Below, one piece after another: positions 1 through 10,674 of a DNA stretch of 64,000 bases (within the stretch, counting starts at the first letter, position 1; the number at the start of each line of letters is the position of its first letter). The position numbers were made by a program, and so were the translations under genes. Source of the stretch: Plantago major (taxonomy: Eukaryota; Streptophyta; Magnoliopsida; Lamiales; Plantaginaceae); contig CM048841.1 in the NCBI GenBank assembly GCA_026545765.1, positions 98,599,352-98,663,351 of the forward strand, read 5' to 3'. The notes below the pieces were generated by a model. The model was not told the DNA's origin. It saw only the letters and a program-made list of their open reading frames with translations, and did no database searches.

Positions 1-968
1 GTTTAATATTACACTTACTAAACTGAGTAAATGTAACAAAGCATAAAAACAACGGAACGAAAATTAAGTTACTAATAAATTCAAAATGTTTAATTTTAAA
101 GACATTACACCGAATGAATTTGAAAATCATGAAAAGTAACAAACAAAAGTAAAATTGATCCAACTGAATCACTTCTTCCCACTCCTTTGGAATGTCGCAC
201 TTGAGCTGCATTGATACATACTCGAAATCTGCGATACACCACTTGCAACGCCTTAAATTGCCAAAAGCATATATTCGATTCCTGTTGTAACTCTTATGTT
301 CGTGTACCATGGGGTTGCAAAACTTCTTTGTTATAACATTTTCAGTTTCTTTTAAATTCATGCTCTTGATACGCATGCGCAGTGAAAACCTGTTGCAAGT
401 GGTATATGCAATCCCCCAGAAACCAACTTTCATAGCTGACAATTCTTCGACTCCTTCATTTCTTTTAAGATCACTTTCATTCAATAACTTTAGAAAAGCT
501 ATTGTGAATCTGGCTTCTGGATGTTCAAGTTTCAATGACAAATAAAGATGATCAAAAGCCTCGGAAACCTTCTTCTCAACAAAGAATTTTTCCTTCAATA
601 GTAAAACAATGAAGTCAGATTATGTTTGTATTGAAACGTATACTCTCAAATCATTAATTAAAAAACAGTATACCAATGCCTTTCTGTGTATAGCTTCTGG
701 ATTCCCTGCAGCATACAACGAATTTAGCATTTTCTCGGGCATCATCCAATCTCCTGCGATTGGTAGCTGCCGCAAAACATGTGGATCCATTCCTACCACG
801 AAAAAAGTAGAGCAACTGCATGGAAACTCAAAATTAATAACTTGTAATAAGATTAATCAGAATATCATATCCGGTAGTTCCTAACCTCATTCGAATATGG
901 GCCCAGTCTTCGGTTGATTCCTGAGAGACTTTGGCAAAAATAATAGATAGCATTCCCCGACGTGCAAG
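1..968 (-). CDS. F-box protein, At2g35280-like, copy A (3' end open at window edge)
   Basis: Three exons can be joined on the minus strand. Exon 1 ends at 886 and carries an F-box-like helix (MLSIIFAKVSQE, ATG at 953). Exon 2 is 815-674, with the family motif AAGNPEAIHRKAL. Exon 3 runs from 592 to the window edge. Donors GTTAGG and GTATAC and their AG acceptors keep the phase, and the exon 1/2 junction creates RMSCSTFF, which matches the KLSC-type segment after the F-box in this family. Exon 3 contains a Sel1-like stretch (FFVEKKVSEAFDHLYLSL) and a C-terminal RCKWC pair. F-box proteins of this kind are predicted SCF ubiquitin-ligase adaptors. No stop is seen in exon 3 before base 1, so the original stop may be lost or lie outside. 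The N-terminal start is uncertain. Family assignment is from remembered motif patterns, not a search. Confidence 0.5.
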
Positions 969-1328
969 AAAGATGTTTATTTTATAGCATAGTGAACAGA
1001 CTGATGTAGATGGTAATAGAATAATTAAGATATGCTGATGTATACTGAGTATACTGCAAGTGCTGAAAATTTCTAATTTATAGAACACGTAATTTAGGGA
1101 ATGAAATCGTTTAAATTTAGGTAGAAATTTGTGGTCCTGTTTGTAGTGTAAGTAGAGTAAGTTCTGAAAATTAAGTGGTTGTTAAAGGAGCCTAATTTGG
1201 TAATAGAAATTTCAAGAAATTCGTGACTCAATTTATAGCATACTCTAATAAGTATACTAATTAGGTACTATTAATGTGATTAGTCGATATTCTGAAGAAT
1301 ATTATAATTGTCGGAGAGGACAATAATT

Positions 1329-2223
1329 TTAATTTAAAATACATTCAATAAAAACCATCAATGAACTTCCTACATAATGTTTAATAATATCGTCAAAGTA
1401 ATCTTGATCAAATAAGCACATGACTTCAAATTCGGCCATGCAATCTGGGCATCTTATTCGCTTGAAGTACTTGAACTGTTTGGGTGGGTGTTTAGCGCAT
1501 AGTGGCGTATGACTGACCTTGTGCCAGGGGAAATAATTATTCAATTTGAACAATCTGTTGCATAACCTCATGCGGCAACCTTCAATGTATGTCAAACCCC
1601 CTTGAGACTTGCGTAGAGTAAAAAGGTCAGCTTTCGCTTGTTGACGCGTGTTGCTGTTCAAATCAAACAACCTTAGCAATATTGATATATATGCTGCATC
1701 GGGGTGTTTAAGGGAAAGAATTTTGGATAGTAGTTCTGTTGCTGTGTTGGGATTCTTGTGCTCGAAATAGTCCGTCTGAACAAATTAGCGGGACATAAGT
1801 TAGTTATAACAATTTAAAGATTAAGAAAAAATAATCTTTTATTTTAATGCATAACCAAAATAAATTACCAGTAGCATGCGGTAAAAAATCTCTGGGTTAT
1901 CTGCATTGTGACACTTGGTTAGAAACTTGATCTCATAGGATGTCGGCGTTCTTGTTGTTATCCTTGGTATAGCATCAAAGTTCACCTTAGAGTAAAATCC
2001 CGGAAATTTACTTATTGTTGAGAATTTCTTGTTGCTGCGTATGATAATAACATATGGTGGTTTTAATTTGAAACTTAAGAAAGAATTCGAAAATTTGATT
2101 ATGTGAAATTATAGTACTTACCAACGAATCACGGAGAAATAATCACCAACACCGCTGATTGCCACGAAGAACATTATCAACATTTGAATATCATCGCTTA
2201 GGTCATTGAAAGTTGTCACTATT
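1329..2223 (-). pseudogene. F-box protein, At2g35280-like, copy B (no start codon seen)
   Basis: This is a paralogue of copy A with the same three-exon plan. Exon 1 ends at 2122 (DDIQMLIMFFVAIS, F-box-like). Exon 2 is 2034-1869 (ends NADNPEIFYRMLL). Exon 3 is 1775-1329, with the Sel1-like YFEHKNPNTATELLSKIL and then RIRCPDCMAEFEVM near the C-terminus. GT-AG borders preserve the frame, and the exon 1/2 junction gives IRCNKKF, parallel to RMSCSTFF in copy A. Exon 3 ends in a normal stop. In frame upstream of exon 1 there are TGA and TAA stops and no ATG, so either a 5' exon is missed or the start is lost. The role would be SCF adaptor by family. I call it a likely pseudogene only because of the missing start. 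Confidence 0.45.
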
Positions 2224-3327
2224 TATCACTCGATTGAATAATTCGGACAAATGTGATAGTAATCAGAATTCGTGTGTCAATAAATAACTAAGTGTGGCTT
2301 TGTTTTTCGGAAATATAATATTTGATTTTTATATTTCCAATCTATACAACATAACAGTATAGAAAAGACCATCGTAAAGACGATCTTTCTAAGGTAAAAA
2401 TATATACAAAGTCGACTGAATCTTTATTTAGTTTGTGTAAAACGTAGTAATCAAATTCAAGACGTGGTGTTGCATAACCGAATTCCAGTAATGATCCGAT
2501 CAAATGTTGCATAACAGAATTATGATATTGGATTGTAATGTTCTTTTGTAATCACCACTGCCTGATGTTCATTGCAGGCGAAGAGAAATGGAGCAGGATT
2601 ATGTTTCTATGAAATCTGCGTGATGTATTTTTGGCCGTGTTTTCGGGTTTGAAAATGGAACTCGGGATGGAAATCTGTTTGAAATCTTTTGACCTTGTTA
2701 TAGCCGAAATATGTGGGGAAAACGTGACTAAATGTGTCAACGTTGTGTATCAATGATTTCTTTCCTTGTGTGTATTTTCTTTGATGCATTTAGAAAAAAA
2801 AAATAAATCAAAATTGTTATTAATTACCACATTCAATCTTGGCTTCAGTCCTATACAAAATGGATGGAATAGAAACTGTGCTTTTAATAATATATAGATA
2901 GATTCACATATTTGTCATCCTCTTTACTAAGTTTTTTCTATCTTGTTGTCTTAGTGACTGATAGGTAGATTGGTAGAGGTAGCTCTTTAAGATCGCTTAG
3001 TTGTTTTGCATCTAGAAATATTCGTAGAATAGATCTAGAGTAGTTCTTGTATTCATTATTATTATTGATTAATGAATATTTTCGCCATGAGGCTCGGTGA
3101 TTATAGAAATATAATCTGCTAGAAACTTATATCTGTGTCTTGTTTATTTCCGCTGCATATTCTGTTGTTAAGATCGAGTATAAGTTTCTGAATATATTCA
3201 TGTTATTATCTTTGTCGTGATGCAGTGTTGAACACACCGAATCTCGCATGCATGTAATTACGTATACACCAAGTTGCAGTTTCGATTAGTTTATACCAAG
3301 TCCCGGTCCGATTTTGCATTTTCAAGT
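2224..3327. other. Intergenic stretch, nothing recognised
   Basis: About 1.1 kb of AT-rich DNA between the F-box pair and the first gene-array copy. Only short, unconserved open frames are present. The right border at about 3328 is where sequence homologous to intron 1 of the array gene begins, as judged by the matching stretch at about 19672 in copy P2. Confidence 0.5.
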
Positions 3328-3550
3328 ATGTCTATAAGTTTCTCTTTTGCAACTACCTAGGATCATCTCGAACTATATGTATCCAACTTTTGTCGTGGTA
3401 CTGGATTCATATACTAATTGACTTATATAATTGATGGAAGTATATGTAGTAATTATAGTTAATTCTTTTGGTGTGGTTTTATTTTTTTTTGTTGGTTCCT
3501 TTTTCTTGATGTTTACTAACAATGCTCTTTTCTTTTTTCCTTGAAAACAG

Positions 3551-4163
3551 TTGCCGAATGAAAAATACATAACCATTAAGGTATGGTTTTAATTCCAGTG
3601 GTAGGATTCTTGTTACTTTACATGAATATGGAGTTGGTGTCTTGTTTTTTGTACATCAAATATGACAAACCTACCTAGCTTTTCATTGTTTGATATCAAC
3701 ATGATCCTGACCCTGCTCATTACTTTTAGGGATCTCATAACTCCACTTGCATATCTTTTGCAGGGAGTTATTGGAAGTAAAGAGTATTTTCCCTTCGGCT
3801 CTCCTGTTAGTCCTAGTGAATATTCCGAATACATGAAGCAAGATCGATTTATGGAATTTTGTAAGTTGGCCATCGAAAGCTATAACATAGAGCACGTAAG
3901 TGTTCTTTTCACTTGACAATTTATTGCTTGTATCTATGAACAATGTTGTAATCATGCGCCTTCGTTTTTAGCAGCATTCAAATTTCGAGCCCGTGGCTGT
4001 TGAGGACTTGCATACTTATGGCCTTAGTATTATGCATCATGAAATGACATTCACTGCCAGGGATGCTAAAGACCCAAACGCTGCTAGGCTAACTTTTGAG
4101 GCGGATGTTGTACTAAACACACGTGGTGAAAAGACAGTTTTGTATTGCAAGGGCAAAGAATGA
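3551..4163 (+). pseudogene. Array gene P1, cystatin-like family, lacks exon 1
   Basis: Exons 2 (3551-3580, LPNEKYITIK), 3 (3764-3895, 44 codons) and 4 (3972-4163, ending CKGKE and TGA) are open and have good splice sites (AG before, GTATGG and GTAAGTG after). Exon 1 is missing: array homology starts at about 3328 inside intron 1. Exon 3 contains KEYFPFGSP and KLAIESYNIEH. Exon 4 contains NFEPVAVEDL and MTFTARDAKDPNAARLTFEAD, which resembles the beta-strand pattern of plant cystatin-like proteins but has no QxVxG inhibitor loop. Function is unknown. It sits tail to tail with M1. It could still be transcribed from an upstream exon that I cannot see, but as it stands it is a 5'-truncated copy. 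Confidence 0.65.
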
Positions 4164-4566
4164 AGTATGGCTGGCTGTGCAAGGTAAACTAATTGGAATT
4201 AAGAGCCAACATTTATTTTTAGCCTTTTCTTATGAATCATTTCCTCCTGTGCCTTATGTAACTCTCTCTCTTTGGATTAAAAAAAGGCACTCTCTTTCTT
4301 GGCGATTATTAATTGCATGATTATGGTTCATACCAGTACCTATTGATTTATGTGTTTTGTTGAGGTTTGGTTGAGTTTTAGGATTTTATTGAACATATAC
4401 TATATTTTTCTCATCTGTTACTTGAACACACTTACATAGTAAATGACTTTTAATTTAATTATTATTTATGTTTTGGGTGCAGGTAAGAATCTGTTGCAGT
4501 ACTGAGTCGGATTATGGTGTCATGTTATCTTGTCCGGTTATTTAAGTAATAATAGTTGGCCTTGAA

Positions 4567-4569
<3 letters not shown>

Positions 4570-4618
<49 letters not shown>
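4570..4618. repeat. (AT)n microsatellite
   Basis: A run of about 24 AT dinucleotides in the 3' flank of P1. The orthologous place in P3 (about 36232-36247) has only a short AT run, so the length differs between copies. Confidence 0.9.
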
Positions 4619-4622
<4 letters not shown>

Positions 4623-5009
4623 TAAATTAAATCTGAACTGTAGGCATGGAGTATTTGCTACTTTTTTTAAATTTATAATGATGACATATTGTATCTTTAA
4701 TGAACTTCAATGGAGAAATTTATTGTATTATACTGTATTCATTCATTCTTAGTTATTTCGCTTGTGAAATACTACCATTGTTTCATAATATTATTCTATG
4801 TTGCGCCTTTAGGCAAGGGAAGAAACTGAAGTTTGATCTCATAGTCGTCGATAAGTATATGGACACCAGTTTCTCCATGACTTCACTATTGGTTCCATTG
4901 TTTCATAATCTTATTTATGGAGACCAGTTCTTTCTCCAGTTCTTTCATTGTCCTTTGTGCTGTTGATATAGTATTTATATAGTCTATGAAATCAAACTTC
5001 AATTTCAAG

Positions 5010-5104
5010 TGACAACGAAGTGCAGCTCAGTTGGTAAGACGCTTCCCCTCCAACCAATAGGTCGGGGTTCGAGTCACATTTGCCGTTTCAAAAAAAAAAA
5101 AAAA
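5010..5104 (+). mobile_element. tRNA-related short retroposon (mini-SINE), P1 copy
   Basis: About 80 bp with an A-box-like AGCTCAGTTGGT at 5024-5035 and a B-box-like GGGGTTCGAGTC at 5064-5075, then an A-tract to 5104. Flanking repeats of about 15 bp (aaacttcaatttcaag on the left, aaacttcaatttccag on the right) look like a target-site duplication. Copies lie at the same place downstream of P2, P3 and P4. The related spacer at about 11645-11690 lacks the insert. Confidence 0.65.
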
Positions 5105-5978
5105 CTTCAATTTCCAGTTTATAGCTGTGATCTGTGTATATAATTCGTTTGCATGTTTACTTTGTCAAGGTTTGTATTTTATCCAAGATAGTCTTTAACT
5201 CTTTAGGAAGCATAATTAATATGACAAGACAGCACTTAACCATCAAAACAGATGCACGACACAATGTGAACGATTGTGTTCATGCTCGATACAGTGTAGG
5301 TTAAGAGCCGGTATAAAATCTTATAGCAAGTTCGTCTGACTCGTAAGATCATAGCAGATAATCTATCAGAATTCAGAACTATAGTTATGCTAACAACAAT
5401 CAAGTCCACCATCGCCACGAAAGAGAGTGCATTTTATTTCTATGTCGAAAGAGAATGACTCTTCGTCCGACGTACTGAATAGCTGTAGAACTAGCCTTCT
5501 TGTCCAAGTGAACAATATAATGTCTATTGTATGCTACTGCTAAATATGTTTCTTATTTATGTACATTGCATTAGGCATATAAAATAGACCCAGTACTCCA
5601 GTGGACTCGGAAAACAGGTGTTGAACTCAGTCCTACGACAAATTCCTTACCTGCACCCAAAACATAAATAATAATCAAATTAAAAGGCAGTTAATATGTA
5701 AGTGTGTTCAGACAACAAATGAGAAAACAAAGTATGTTCAATAAAATCCTAAAACTCAACTAAACCTCCACAAAACACATGCTAAGCCAACAGGTACTGG
5801 TATCAACTATGAACCATAATCATGAAATTAATAATCGCCACCAAAGAGAGTGCTTTTTTTCCCTCTATCAAGAGAGAGTGAGTTACATATAGGAAATTGG
5901 AGGAAATGATTCATAAGAAAAAGGAAAAAATAAAAGTTGGCTCTCAATTCTAATTGGATTACCGTGCACAACAAGACT

Positions 5979-8326
5979 TCATTCTTTGCACTTGCAATAC
6001 AAAACTTTCTTTTCAGCACGTATGTTTAGTACAACATCGGCCTGAAAAGTCAGACTAGAAGCACTTGGGTCTTTAGCATCCCTGGCAGTGAATGTCAGTT
6101 CATGATGCAGAATACTAACGCCATAAGAATTCAAGTCCTCAACTGCCACAGCCACGAAATTTGACTGCTGCTAGAAAAGAAGGCGAATGATTACAATATC
6201 ACATTTTATTTCAGAATTCTTCATAGTAAGAACAAGAAATTGTCAAGCGAAAAAGAACACTTACGTGCTCTATGTTATAGCTTTCAATGGCCACCTTACA
6301 AAGTTCCATAAAAAAATCTTGCTTCAAGATTTGGGAACATTCACTAGGACTGAGAGGAGAGCCGAAGGGAAAAGAATCTTTAAATCCATCAACTCCCTGC
6401 AAAAGATATGCAAGTGCAGTTATGAGATCCATAAAAAGTAATGAGCAGGCTCATGTTGATGACAAACAATAAAAAGCTATGTAGGTTTGTCGTATTTTGA
6501 TGTACAGTAAACAAGACACCAACACCATATCTTGAGGGATTAAAAACCATACCTTAAGGGATAAGAATTTTGGATTCGGCAACTGTTTTCCAGGAAAAAG
6601 AAAAGAGCATTGTAAGTAAACATCAGGAAAAATAACACCACACCAAACTTGGTAACTACAATGACTACAGATACTTCCATCAATTATATAAGTCAATTAG
6701 GATATGGATCCAGTACCACGATTGAAGTTGCATACATATAGTTGGGGGTTGTTAAACGCAGCGCGTTTTCGGCTAAACGCAACACAAATATTTTGTAAGT
6801 TGACGAAAATGCCCCTAGCTAAAAAAAAAACTTATGAAATACGAAAAAATTTAAAAAACTCGTATATGCAAACACGAAAACATTATACGAACATGTACGG
6901 ACAGTAAATAACAACAGTAAACACAAATCAAAAAACAATTCGAATTTTTTTTTTTCGAAAAATATTCCGGTTATAAACAAAAATCTTGAAGTAATTTCGA
7001 AAAAAAAAAATTTTAAAAAATATAAAGGTTATGAAATGGCCGGTTTTAAAACCGGCCATTTCTTAATTTGGCCGGTTTTAAAACCGGCCAATCCATGAAC
7101 TGCCCATTTTTTTTTTTTTTCAAAACTCAAGAAATGGCCGGTTTTAAAACCGGCCATTTCATGGGTTGGCCGGTTTTAAAACCGGCCACTTTATGAAATG
7201 GCCGATTTTAAAACCGGCCAGTTCTTCATCCGCTGGTTTTTCTTTCTTTCTTTTTTTTAAGTGTCTAAACGTCGGAATTTGGACATGGTTCCTTCTTGAA
7301 AGTTGTAGATCTTGGTCGTATCTACGCGTGGACACCAAGATCAGGACAATCGGAGTTCATATGAGAAATTTATGTCCAAAATACCAAGGCTACTCCATCG
7401 TCATTCGAATTTCGCGCGCTTTAACTTAAACGGCTCTAAAATATCCGTCCGAACTCCGAATCCACTTCCGTTTCGACCGATCAACTCCGTTTTCAACCAG
7501 CTTTCAGGTCTTGGATTTTCCAAATTTTTTTTAATTTTTTTTTCGATTTATGTTTTAACTTGTTATTTTGTGTTTGATTTTGCATGCTAATGTTTTTGTG
7601 TTTGCATATACGAGTTATTTCGGTTTTTCGTTAAGTTTGTAAGATTGTTTTTGAGTTGGGGGCGTTTTGGTAAAGTTACAAATATTTTGTGTTGCGTTTA
7701 GCCGAAAACGTGTTGCGTTTAACATTGCTGATATAGTTTAGTTTGAGCCGATCTTATGTAGTTACAAAAGAGAACCTTATCGACAAAACTGATACTATTC
7801 CAGCAACCAGTTGAATAATAACAAAGAATAAGAAAAGGCCATATCTGGACAGGATACAGTAAAGGCACAGCAAAGGCTTTGTCAATGTACCAGAAAATCA
7901 TGGCTTTAGGGGTGGATTGTATGTAAGCCATGTTAGATTTTATCATCATAACTTACTCGAACAAATCCATAGATGAGTAGTTCCCAGTTTAACACATAAC
8001 TTAACAACAACGAAAAATAGCAGAATTGAATTCAATTGGGTAAAAATTGAACACAAGAAATCCATAGATCAGTAGTTCCCAAATTAACACAGAAAAGGAA
8101 CAACAAAAAAGAGCAGAATTGAATTCAAGTAAGGGATGAATTATTCATGTAAAATGCTTACAAGTTCCCTCTTCTCCCACTCTTCCAAACTGTTCTTCTT
8201 CTTCCAGTCTTCCAATTTCTTTTTTATGATGGCCTCCCTCTTCTCTTCAGGGAGACTTCTAAAAAGTTTTTCCGTTTTCTCTCTACGAAGGTTATCCAAA
8301 TCGTATCCTGGTGGTAACGATCCCAT
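5979..8326 (-). CDS. Array gene M1, cystatin-like family, all exons open
   Basis: Four exons: 8326-8162 (55 codons, MGSLPPGYDLDNLRREK to EKREL), 6582-6553 (LPNPKFLSLK), 6396-6265 (44 codons) and 6170-5979 (ends CKCKE, stop). All exon lengths are multiples of three and all borders are GT-AG, giving a 172-residue protein. The start is the first ATG of a frame conserved in M2, M4, M5 and M6. Residues 14-55 are highly charged (RSLPEEKREAIIKKKLED) and look helical or coiled-coil. The last 63 residues (LTFTARDAKDPSA, TFQADVVLN) suggest a cystatin-like fold without the QxVxG loop; this is tentative. No signal peptide or membrane segment is seen. Intron 1 holds a hAT-type element at 6744-7730. It converges on P1. 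Confidence 0.65.
6744..7730. mobile_element. hAT-type non-autonomous element in M1 intron 1
   Basis: 987 bp with long imperfect terminal inverted repeats (about 65 bp, left inner part GTTAAACGCAGCGCGTTTTC, right end mirrored) and a perfect 8-bp target duplication ATATAGTT at 6736-6743 and 7731-7738. The uninterrupted site (one ATATAGTT) is visible in the paralogues at about 8685, 22809, 38520 and 51818. No transposase is encoded. The interior holds a palindrome cluster and about 250 bp of sequence shared with the retroelement region at 48655-49805. Confidence 0.88.
7038..7219. repeat. Five 20-bp perfect or near-perfect palindromes
   Basis: GGCCGGTTTTAAAACCGGCC occurs at 7038-7057, 7070-7089, 7136-7155 and 7168-7187, and with one mismatch at 7200-7219. 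Spacers are short and AT-rich. The cluster lies just upstream of the retroelement-like segment that begins TAAACGTCGGAAT. Confidence 0.95.
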
Positions 8327-8585
8327 ACCTCCCAAATCCCTAGAAATTAGAAAAGGGAATTCGTTTTCTCTGCAAATATATTTGTGAATTGTTTTATGAT
8401 GTAAATTGTCACCACAACTGAATTTTTATGGAATCACCCTATTATATTGATTTTTTCTAAACTACACAATGTTGTACTAACTCCTGTTGCTTTAATGTAT
8501 TGTACCGTACAACATTTAATACATACAGTACAACCATGGTACAAACTTTAAAGTACCAGGAGATAGTGCAGCATGCGGTAGGGGA

Positions 8586-9307
8586 GAGGGGAGAGGAAAC
8601 CATTATATTGACTACAGATACTTCCATCAATTATACAAGTCAATTAGGATATGAATCCAGTACCACGATTGAAGTTGCATACATATAGTTTAGTTTGAGC
8701 TGAACTTATGTAGTTGCAAAAGAGAACCTTATCGACGAACTGATACTATTCCAGCAACTAGTCGAATAATAACAAAGAATAAGAAAAGGCCATATCTGGA
8801 CAGGATACAGTAAAGGCACAGCAAAGGCTTTGTCAATGTACCAGAAAATCATGGCTTTAGGGGTGGATTGTATGTAAGCCATGTTCGATTTTATCATCAT
8901 CATCATCATCGTATATAATAAGATAAAAAACAGAATTCAATAGACTACTGTAACTTACTCGAACAAATGTAGTTCCCAGTTTAACACATAACTTGACAAC
9001 AACGAAAAAGAGCAGAATTGAATTCAATTGGGTAAAAATTGAACACAAGAAATCCATAAATCAGTAGTTCCCAAATTAACACAGAAAACGAACAACAAAA
9101 AAGAGCAGAATTGAATTCAAGTAAGGGATGAAAAATGCTTACAAGTTCCCTCTTCTCCCACTCTTCCGAACTGTACTTCTTCTCAAAGTCTTCCAATTTC
9201 TTTTTTATGATGGCCTCCCTCTTCTCTTCAGGGAGACTTCTAAAAAGTTTTTCCGTTTTCTCTCTACGAAGGTTATCCAACTCGTATCCTGGTGGGAACG
9301 ATCCCAT
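8586..9307 (-). pseudogene. Array gene M2, 5' end only
   Basis: Exon 1 is intact at 9307-9143 (MGSFPPGYELDNLRREK to EEWEKREL) with a GTAAGC donor, followed by intron 1 sequence to about 8586. There the homology stops and M1's 5' flank begins, so exons 2-4 are absent. Its exon 1 is of the FEKKYSSEEW subtype shared with M5 and M6, unlike the WKKKNSLEEW subtype of its neighbour M1. It is therefore not a simple recent tandem copy of M1. It could in principle splice into M1 exons downstream on the same strand, which would make it an alternative first exon. Confidence 0.7.
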
Positions 9308-10666
9308 ACCTCCCAAACCCTAGAAATTAGAAATGGGAATTCGTTTCTCTGCAAATATATTTGTGAATTGTTTTGTGATGTCAATTGTCACCACAACTGA
9401 CTATTTATGAAATCACCCTGTTATATTGTTTCTGGTCTCACGCAGTTGGGCTTAACATATCTCAACTGAATTTGCGATAGGCCCAAGTCATTTTCATTTT
9501 TATTCAGAATATAAAAATAAGAATGGGTCGAGCAGAGCTTGAACGAGCTCGAGTCGAGACTGCGATTAAGATTTTAAAAAACCTAGTATTAAGAGCCAAG
9601 AATATGAAACTTATCGATCCTACTAAGAGGGATATTCCAACAAAAACGCTTAGAAAGAGGGAAGGCACCTTCAACTAAAAGGAAAATGCGAGACAGAACT
9701 ACGTGGGTTGCTTTGAGAGAATTCTTACGCCCATACAAATATATTAGATTCAGTTTAGAAAGAAGTTGGTTACTCGTTTGAATTTCATTTAAGTATGCAT
9801 ATATTATGTGTCACGAGCCTACCGAGTATCATCGAGCTGAGGATAGTAGAGCGAGCTTGAAATGTGTTCGATCTCATCTCGAACACGTTATCAAATGAGT
9901 ATAGCTCGAGCCTTATCACGTCGATCCATCAATAAGTCTCAACCCTCATCAAACCATTGGGACCACACATTCTCAATTTTACTAGACCGAGGCCAAAATT
10001 TGACATTTTACAAAAAAAATCCAAAAGTTTGAAAAAATGCAAATTGACCCTTCACATTTAAAATATGTTCCCTTTATATGCGTCTGTGATAGGTTCAAAA
10101 TCTCATAAGCTCAACTCTATTTGACTATGAGCTCGGTTTGCGTTTAAGCCTTCTCACAAGAAAGTCCAACTGTGATCTCAATATGGTTTTGACTTTGGAA
10201 ATTCAAGCCTAATTAGCCTCAACTTCTGTCCCAATAGATTTTCTAAAACTCAGTGGTTAAATACATGACATGTGAACACCCAATTGGGTAGGTTGATCCC
10301 CCGGTTCTCTGTTCCAATATTGGCATAAATTCAATAACAACTGAGATTTTTCGCATAATATGAATAAATATGATGGGCCGATATATGACATCGTCAGTGT
10401 GTTTTTCACTTGCGTGATAGCCTGATAGAGACAATTACGTGTACTTGAAGGGTGTCGCGAATGCAGAGGGCACTGGACATACATTATCACGCTCGACGAA
10501 TATCAGCTCGAGTTCCATGACAATTCCTGATAGATCGAAACCTGATGTTCCCAACTCATTCCTGAGGATTTTCTGATGGGGAACTCCATGCGAGAAAGAT
10601 GACAATAAGTCAAATTTGTTCGGCGAAGTTCCTAAGGAACGTGATAATTGTTTGGGGACTGCTATC
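9308..10666. repeat. Duplicated 5' flank of M-type genes
   Basis: About 1.35 kb with no supported gene. It is closely matched by sequence upstream of M4 (about 24213-25189), M6 (about 52480-53520) and, in part, 46027-46281. It therefore travels with the M gene. It contains decayed repeat-like sequence rich in GAGCTCGAG motifs and ends at the MITE at 10675. Small open frames here (10243-10716) are not conserved as proteins. Confidence 0.65.
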
Positions 10667-10674
10667 ATCAGATG

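Noticed and set aside
3683-3955. 90-codon minus-strand ORF conserved at P1, P2 and P3
   Set aside because: It is the antisense shadow of exon 3 and its flanking introns. Its conservation follows from the segmental duplication.
5010-5104. A functional tRNA gene
   Set aside because: A- and B-box-like motifs are present, but I cannot form convincing acceptor and anticodon stems, and an A-tract and target-like duplications follow. A retroposon explains it better.
7038-7219. CRISPR-like array of regular repeats
   Set aside because: The repeats are self-palindromic, unevenly spaced with AT-rich non-unique spacers, and lie inside a plant hAT-type element.
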